From DALYDP01 sp964348685 (lineage in GTDB: Bacteria; Patescibacteriota; Gracilibacteria; Peribacterales; Peribacteraceae), in NCBI GenBank assembly GCA_964348685.1, contig CAYGDM010000031.1:1-13867 (forward strand): 13,867 bases of DNA, written 5' to 3'. A model generated the notes under the pieces. The model saw only the letters and a list, made by a program, of their open reading frames with translations. It had not been told where the DNA came from and made no database searches. Below are positions 6,350-12,400 of this stretch, in pieces. The position numbers were made by a program, and so were the translations under genes. Within the stretch, counting starts at the first letter, position 1, and each line of letters opens with the position of its first letter.

Positions 6350-7753
6350 ATGATGAACGTCTCTACTTCCGGCACAGTCGCGCGCATCAAGCGTTCGATG
6401 ACGCGCATCGCCCTTGCGGCGACGATTGTGTCATCGATCGCCGCGCCGCAGCTTGCGACGGCTGCATCGAGCTGGTCGCCGACCCTGCTCGTGAATACGG
6501 AATCATTCCAGACGCTCGACGAAGGCGATGGCACCACGGACGTTGAAATCCGCTTCGGTGGCACCTTGAACGAGAAGCTTATCTGGAACCGCACGGACGG
6601 AGCGTTTAACTTCTCGGATGACGTCCAGGTGGTGGGTACACTCTCGGGCTCTGCCTTGAACGTCGACCGCAATGCCACCGTCGGCGGCACATTGACCGCT
6701 TCGGGCACGATTACGGGCGTGGGAGCCATCTCCGCTGGTACGACCCTTGCGGCTGGTACGAGCATCACCGCAGGAACCAATATTACGGCCGGTGGTCGCC
6801 TCTCCGGCGCCTTGCTCCGTGTGAGCGGTCCCGCCGACATTCATGGGGCACTCAACGCCTCGGGTGCGGTTCGTACGGACAGCGACCTGACGCTCAACGC
6901 TGACATCGACTCGAACGACGTCACGCTTACGTTCGGTAGCGATTCAGTGAGCGAAACACTCTCGTGGCTCAATACGTTGGATAAATTTCAATTCTCGGAT
7001 GACGTGAGCGTCCTCGGTACGATTTCCGGTTCGACACTCCGCATCGACGGCAATGCCCAGGTCCAGAGCTTGTCCGCTTCCGGTGCGATCCGTACCGAGG
7101 GTTCCATCTCCGGCGCGACGCTTAACATCGGCGGCAACATCACGTTGCGCGGCCTGACCTACTCGGCACCGACGACACAGGCTGCCGGTTCCCTCACGAA
7201 CGACGGCGCTGGTAACCTGACGTGGACGGCTACCTCGGTGAACAACGGATCGGGTCTCATTATGTCGCTCCATCCGGAGTATCCGGGTGCCGTGTACTTC
7301 TCCTCGGGTTCCAACTACATCGGCCAACTCTACGGTTCCGGCGGCACGGCCGGCCTCGAAAACAGCTACATGTGGACCTCCTCGCGCGCGACGATTCAGG
7401 ACTATTGGATCTCCGTTCGCTTCCGCATCCCGAACAACTTCAGCTCGTGGGATCCGTTGAAGCCGATCGAGCTTCGCTATAAGACCGCTGACGGCACCGC
7501 AAGCAACAACCACGTCTCGGTCCGTTTGAAGGACACGACGGGTGCGAACGTTGCGCTCACGGGCGGCGGCGGCCTTGCCAACGCGGCATGGACCACGGCG
7601 AACATCACGGGCCCGGAAAGCGCCGGCACGTGGACGCCGAGCACTCCTGCCACGGCGCGCTATGCAACGCTCTACGTGAAGCTCGCCTCACTCACCGGTG
7701 GTAACGCTGCTGCGGGCTACATCAACCTTAACTACGAAACGACGACGCCGTAA
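6350..7753 (+). CDS. Secreted fibre-like protein with tandem stalk modules and a C-terminal beta module
   Basis: 467 residues from the ATG at 6350, chosen because the promoter's expected start lies near 6332; ATG 6353 is equally possible, and no ribosome site is visible. The N-terminus is basic, then a hydrophobic stretch (about 19-38) ends at ATAA-SS, a typical signal peptide. Two copies of a stalk module follow (about 62-101 and 188-228), each with [IL]xFG... E-x-L-x-W... F-x-FSDDV-x-V-x-GT-x-SGS. Between them is a Gly/Thr/Ala-rich repeat region (about 112-160) like beta-helical tail fibres. The C-terminal 130 residues (YMWTSSRATIQDYW to NYETTTP) align with the end of the preceding protein. 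No catalytic motif is seen. It ends in tandem TAA stops before a strong terminator. It is probably an extracellular structural or adhesive protein. Confidence 0.85.
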   Translation: MMNVSTSGTVARIKRSMTRIALAATIVSSIAAPQLATAASSWSPTLLVNTESFQTLDEGDGTTDVEIRFGGTLNEKLIWNRTDGAFNFSDDVQVVGTLSGSALNVDRNATVGGTLTASGTITGVGAISAGTTLAAGTSITAGTNITAGGRLSGALLRVSGPADIHGALNASGAVRTDSDLTLNADIDSNDVTLTFGSDSVSETLSWLNTLDKFQFSDDVSVLGTISGSTLRIDGNAQVQSLSASGAIRTEGSISGATLNIGGNITLRGLTYSAPTTQAAGSLTNDGAGNLTWTATSVNNGSGLIMSLHPEYPGAVYFSSGSNYIGQLYGSGGTAGLENSYMWTSSRATIQDYWISVRFRIPNNFSSWDPLKPIELRYKTADGTASNNHVSVRLKDTTGANVALTGGGGLANAAWTTANITGPESAGTWTPSTPATARYATLYVKLASLTGGNAAAGYINLNYETTTP

Positions 7754-7776
7754 TAACGGCCTAGCATAGCGATCCG

Positions 7777-7803
7777 AAGCGACCCTGCATCCCAGGGTCG
7801 CTT
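7777..7803 (+). terminator. Rho-independent terminator after the fibre protein gene
   Basis: An 11-bp perfect stem (AAGCGACCCTG at 7777-7787 with its complement at 7793-7803) has a 5-base loop CATCC and is followed by TTTGTT. It sits 24 bases after the TAA of the 467-residue fibre protein and ends the rightward cluster. Confidence 0.9.
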
Positions 7804-7809
7804 TTGTTA

Positions 7810-7871
7810 GTCATGGTTCGTGGCTATTGCTCCAGGCACCGTGTCATGGTTCGACGAACTCACCATGACAC
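7810..7871. repeat. Palindromic unit, left copy, bracketing the GIY-YIG gene
   Basis: This unit begins GTCATGGTTCGTGGCT (7810-7825) and ends CTCACCATGACAC (7859-7871). Its right part is itself a hairpin: 7841-7850 pairs perfectly with 7862-7871 (10 bp) around an 11-base loop. The same two ends occur in inverted orientation at 8371-8420, with 15/16 and 13/13 identity, on the other side of the GIY-YIG gene. It begins 7 bases after the terminator stem. Confidence 0.75.
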
Positions 7872-7879
7872 TACGATAT

Positions 7880-8260
7880 CTATGTATGAACGCCGTCGGT
7901 GTCACCCTGAGTCCGTCGAAGGGTGACACGGGTTTGTGCTTGAGTATTGATCCGCATGAAGTCGATGAGTCTACGACATTGACCGCGCGATCCGTATCGA
8001 AGCAAATCCTTATCACCCCGTATCAACGCCACCTTCTTCACCCTGCTCCATCGCTTTATCCTTTTTTCCCACGCGATGGCATCCATCATGTATTGGAATG
8101 ATCGGGAGTACACGAGTTCGACCGGCAGACGTTTGTACGTGTAACTCCCTTCCTTGAATCTGTTGTAGCGCTCGTCCATACGCATTGCCAGATTGTTCGT
8201 GACGCCGATATAGAAACTGTCATCAACGCATCGCAACATGTATACAAAAAACTTTTGCAT
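7880..8260 (-). CDS. Small GIY-YIG endonuclease-domain protein with palindrome-encoded C-terminus
   Basis: 126 residues from ATG 8260; a GTG at 8266 is an alternative. It belongs to the small single-domain GIY-YIG group related to UvrC and I-TevI nuclease domains, which cut DNA strands with a metal ion. Visible marks are FVYML (residues 5-9, in place of GIY), FYIG (16-19), Arg27 in GVTNNLAMRM, the SYTYKRLPVELVYS stretch (39-52) and the expected catalytic Glu65 in AIAWEKRIKRW. The family core normally ends near residue 90. Here about 30 more residues follow, and the last 15 (VTLRRTQGDTDGVHT) are translated from a palindrome, so the natural stop may have been lost. Inverted palindromic units flank the gene. 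Its role is unknown; mobility or upkeep of the palindromes is inference. Confidence 0.85.
   Translation of the reverse strand: MQKFFVYMLRCVDDSFYIGVTNNLAMRMDERYNRFKEGSYTYKRLPVELVYSRSFQYMMDAIAWEKRIKRWSRVKKVALIRGDKDLLRYGSRGQCRRLIDFMRINTQAQTRVTLRRTQGDTDGVHT
7899..7929. repeat. REP-like hairpin inside the 3' end of the GIY-YIG gene
   Basis: A perfect 9-bp stem, GTGTCACCC (7899-7907) with GGGTGACAC (7921-7929), surrounds a 13-base loop containing GTCGAA. The same GTCA...TCGA...TGAC layout appears in the 7841-7871 hairpin. It lies within coding sequence and supplies the last residues of the protein. Palindromes of this TGTCACCCTGA type are familiar as dispersed repeats in many bacterial genomes. 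Confidence 0.75.
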
Positions 8261-8274
8261 GAACACAGTATCTA

Positions 8275-8303
8275 TTTCTAATGTGCTTCTTTCTGTAGTT
8301 CAA
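8275..8303 (-). promoter_or_regulatory. Possible promoter of the GIY-YIG gene
   Basis: On the minus strand, TTGAAC (8303-8298) is followed after 17 bases by TAGAAA (8280-8275). Each matches the sigma70 consensus at four of six positions. Transcription would start near 8268, leaving a leader of only about eight bases before ATG 8260, in keeping with the missing ribosome site. The match is weak. Confidence 0.35.
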
Positions 8304-8370
8304 TCATCGAGCAATCATGTTTTGGCTTGTGTTAAAGCTTACAGTTATTCTCCTCTATGAAAGTACGTCG

Positions 8371-8421
8371 GTGTCATGGTGAGGTGCGATTGGCCGTAGC
8401 CGAGAGCCACGAAACATGACA
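8371..8421. repeat. Palindromic unit, right (inverted) copy, bracketing the GIY-YIG gene
   Basis: This unit begins GTGTCATGGTGAG (8371-8383) and ends AGCCACGAAACATGAC (8405-8420), the inverse of the unit at 7810-7871. Its own ends pair: TGTCATG (8372-8378) with CATGACA (8415-8421). It stops three bases short of the TGA of the lipoprotein gene and may shape that mRNA's 3' end. A partial direct repeat (TATGAA...CGTCGGTGTCA) occurs at 8356-8376 and 7885-7904. Confidence 0.75.
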
Positions 8422-8424
8422 TGA

Positions 8425-9429
8425 TCAACCATTCTGCCCCGTCAGGTTGTCGTTCTCCGCCACCTTGTTGTAGATCAAGCGCGAGATCTCTCCGATCACC
8501 TCAGCGTTCTTCGCTACGTCCGTTCCGCGCGTCATGATGCACAGCAAGTATGGGGCATCGGGGTGGTAGACGATCCCGCAGTCGTGCAGTAATTGATCGT
8601 CCGGGCCGCTGTCCCAGATGCCGAACTTGTGGGCGACTACGATCCCTTGCGGCACGCCGGCGACGATGGCCGATTTAAAGTTGGATTGTCCGAGAATCGA
8701 TAACCCGATCTGCGACATTTCCCGGTTGAGGTACTGAGCGTTGTACAGTGATCGAAAGAGCGAGGAGTAGCTCTTCACTGTCAGCGGACTCTTGAGGTCG
8801 CCGTTCGTGGGCAGGAGGCCCAGGTCGTCGAGCGACGCGCCAAGCAGGTCAAGATCGTCTCCCCCGCGTTCGTAGAGCCAGTGGAGGAGCAGCTGCTGGG
8901 ACCGGTTGTCGGAGTACGCCATCATCCGTCGGATGACTTCGCGCAGCGGGTAGGGCGTATAGGTTTCGATGCGTTCGCCTTGCGCAGCGTTGTCGATTTC
9001 GGCGGGCACATCGACGTCGTACGAAATGATTTCGTCCAATACGGCCGGATCCGATTCCGCCTGTTTCAACACGGCCATCATGATGGGTGTCTTCAGCAGG
9101 CTTGCCGGGTAGAATTCCATCTTTTCGTCGATACCGAACCACGGTCCGCTTTCCAGATCGCGGAAATACACCGAGATGTTCGTGACCATGCCTTCGGCTT
9201 CCCATTGTGCGATACGCTCCCCCAGCTCCATTTCGAATTCCTCGTACTCGCGCTTCTTCGGAATCTCGTGTTCTTCCTTGCAGCGACGGGTTTTGTTCAA
9301 TAATTCGTAGCGAGCATGGCAGTCATCCCCGTCTCCCAGCGATGCAGTGAGACCACCGCACCCCGTCAGCAAAACGGCGAATGCCAAGGGGATTGCGAAT
9401 TTCTTCGAAAACAGGCGCGGAGCCAACAT
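8425..9429 (-). CDS. Class-A beta-lactamase-like serine hydrolase, lipoprotein
   Basis: 334 residues. The signal peptide ends in a lipobox (LLTGC, Cys24), so the protein should be lipid-anchored outside the membrane. A charged, probably coiled segment (about 40-80) leads to the penicillin-recognising fold. The catalytic SxxK is PASLLK (Ser110, Lys113), SDN is at 173-175 (AYSDNRS), and KFG (268-270, HKFGIW) stands where KTG is usual. I find no clear ExxxN omega-loop motif with the deacylating glutamate of true class A enzymes, so a peptidoglycan-related hydrolase or acyl-binding role is likelier than resistance. AGGGG lies six bases before the ATG, a good ribosome site. The start is only 46 bases after the giant protein's stop on the same strand, so the two are probably cotranscribed. 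The fold is confident; the substrate is not. Confidence 0.88.
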   Translation of the reverse strand: MLAPRLFSKKFAIPLAFAVLLTGCGGLTASLGDGDDCHARYELLNKTRRCKEEHEIPKKREYEEFEMELGERIAQWEAEGMVTNISVYFRDLESGPWFGIDEKMEFYPASLLKTPIMMAVLKQAESDPAVLDEIISYDVDVPAEIDNAAQGERIETYTPYPLREVIRRMMAYSDNRSQQLLLHWLYERGGDDLDLLGASLDDLGLLPTNGDLKSPLTVKSYSSLFRSLYNAQYLNREMSQIGLSILGQSNFKSAIVAGVPQGIVVAHKFGIWDSGPDDQLLHDCGIVYHPDAPYLLCIMTRGTDVAKNAEVIGEISRLIYNKVAENDNLTGQNG

Positions 9430-9475
9430 AGTTAACCCCTACGCTACCCCCATTCCCCGCAGATTGAAAAGGGAT

Positions 9476-12400
9476 TTAGTTCTGTTCTAGCATGAGCTTT
9501 CCGACGTACACCACGCGTGCAGTGGCGCCGGCGATCGATTTATTCACGAGCACCACGTTTTCACCGAGGGCGACCGACTGCACAGAGACGTTCGTTGTTT
9601 TCGTGACGCGGTAGGTCTTGTCGCGCACCTGCAAGGAACAACTGACTTTGCCCGCCTGCGACCAGTCGACGAACCCGATGTACTCGGTACTCGTTTGGAC
9701 GGCCACGCCCATGCTCGTACACGAGTGGTTCGTGCCGTCGCCCGAGCAGCACATCCATTGCGTACCGCTGATGCCGTCTTCCCACGCGAGTGCGGCGTAG
9801 TCGATCGTGGTCGCTGCCGCCGGAACCGAAAGCGCTAGCGCTGCGGTCGAGCTTTCGACGATGCCGCCGTAGAAGCGCAGGCCTGTCGTGCCCGTACCGG
9901 TCGTGATATCGAAGCCGATTTTCGGACGGAATGTCTGCTTCGTTTCGGTGAAAACTGTCGTGATGCCTGCCATCGCACTCGCGGTATTTGCCGCTGCCAT
10001 CTTGATCTTCATGCGGTTGCCGCCCGGCCACGTAGTTGCCGTGCCGTTCACCGTGCAGGTTGACATGCCGACCGACGTATACGTCGTTGCGCTCGTGATC
10101 AACGGCACGCATTGGCCCGAGCGGCGGCTCATGAAGTTCATGGCGAGCATTGTCGTACCCGTCGCAAAGCTCGGGATGCCGCCTTGGACGACGCCGTTTT
10201 CGGAGACAGAGAACAGGTGCTGGCCCGTGCCGTTGCGGACGTCGAAGGCGTTCAGGAGCGTGCCGGTGCCACCCTTGCTGGAACCCGTGCCGGTCGACTG
10301 AACAGAGAGTGCACCCTTGCTGATGATGCCGCCGCGGCCGACGTTGAGGGCGTTGCGGATGTAGGCGTTGTTGTCGAAGCGGACGTTGTCGGATGCGAAC
10401 AGGTGGCCCGTCGAGAGCGATCCGATCGTCGCCGACGGCGTATCGATGCCCGCTAGGTCGATGATGCGGAAGTCGTTGCCTGACACGCTCGAGAGCCCCA
10501 CGTACCCGTATTTGCCCGCGACCATCACCTCGTTCACGCCCGCGCCGAAGTCGACACCGCCGTAGAGGCGGGGGGTTGTGGGCGTGCGGAGGTCGACGTT
10601 GTACATGTCGTTGCCCGCCACGCTCGATAGACCGATGCGTGCCCAGTCGCCGGTAACGATGATGCTTTGCACCGCCGCTCCCGCCTCGATGCCGCCGATG
10701 GACACGGGGGATGTTTTGTTCGAGACGTCGACGACGCGGAATTCGGTGCTGGCATCGGTGCTGAGGCCGATGAACGCGTACTTGCCTGATGCGTAGACGG
10801 ATTTCACGTTGTTACTCACGTCGAGGCCGCCGACGGCGATGGGGGCGAGCGGGTTTGCGATGTCGATGATGCGGAAGTCGTTGCCCGAGACGGAGTCGAT
10901 CGCGAGGTACGCGTAACGGTTTTGGATGTGCATTTGGTTCACGTTTGCGCCGATCTGCAGGCCGCCGATGATCTTCGGGCGGTTCGCGTCGGTGAAATCG
11001 ACGATGGCGAAATCGCAGCCGGAGTAGAGTTGGTATTTCGCCATGCACACGCCCGATGTTGCCGCGCTAAGGCTGACGTAAGCGTATTTGCCGGATACGT
11101 AGATGGAGTTCACGGCCCAGCCGAAGTTGATGCGGCCTACCACCGCCGGGGTGCCGGGATTGCCGTTGTCGAGGATGTACATGCCCGAGCCGGCGCCCGA
11201 ACCGTTCATGCCGATGAACGTGTGGCGTGTGGAGACGAAGAGGGCTTTTGTGTTCTGGCCGGTGTCGAAGCCGCCTACGATCACGGGGGCGTTCGGGTTT
11301 GCGATGTCGATGGCGCGGTATTCGTTGCCCGTCACGCTGTCGCTCACCGTGTACGCGTAGTTACCTGTGATAAACACTGCGTTTACGTTCGCGTTGAGGT
11401 CGATGCCGCTCATGGTGCTTGGCTTCTGGCCGGGCGTTAGTAAGAACGTTCCGCCGTTCATGAGGAAGCCAGTGGTGCCCGTGCCCGAGTTGAGGCCGAT
11501 GAATCCGTTGACCATGAACGAGCTTGCGCTGAGGGCGCCCTTGAAGGTGCCGTCGACCGCGTCGAACTTGTTGCGGACGGACAGTGATCCGATTTCCGCG
11601 CCGCCGGCTTCCAGCTGCTGGATGTACGAACCCCCGAGATCGAAGATGGAGACGAGGTTCACGCCGCCGCCCGCAGATGCCACGTATGCGTAACGTCCTT
11701 GCGCGGTGAGGAAGACGGGGATGCCGCTATGAGCCGTCGTTGCGAACCGCTTCGGGGCGCGCGGAGCGCTGACGTCGATGACATGCAGGCCATCTTGGCT
11801 GGTGACATACGCGTAGCGGCCTTGCACGAATACGTCCGACGGGGAGTTTCCCGCGATGAGGGAGCTGGCGGTGCCGACGAGTACCGGGCTGGCCGGGTCT
11901 ATCACGTCGAAGATGCGCATGTCCGGTTGGCCGTTTGCCACGACGTACGCATAGCGGCCTTGCACGTACAGGCCGTACGGGTCTGTACCCGTCGCGATGC
12001 TTCCGACGATCACCGGTGCGGCAGGGTTGGAGATGTCGAGCACTTTCATCGTGGCATCGGTCAAGTTCGCCACGTAGGCGTACCTGCCCTGCACGAAGAT
12101 CCTGCGTCCGAAACTTCCGAGGGAGCCTGTCGCTCCAGAGCCCACCATCACGGGGCGCACGGGGTTGGAGATGTCGAAGATGACGAGGTTTGCCCTGGAG
12201 TTGCTCGCGTTATCGAGGACGTATGCGAACCGTCCGCTGACGACGGGGAACATGAACGTGGAATTCGAGAGACTGGCTCCCGAGCCGGCGCGGAAGGGTG
12301 CGGCGGGATTCGACACGTCGATGACGTGCAGGTTGCGTTCCGAGCTGTTAGCAACGTATGCGTAGTTACCCTGCACGGCGACACCCACGGGTCCGGGAGA

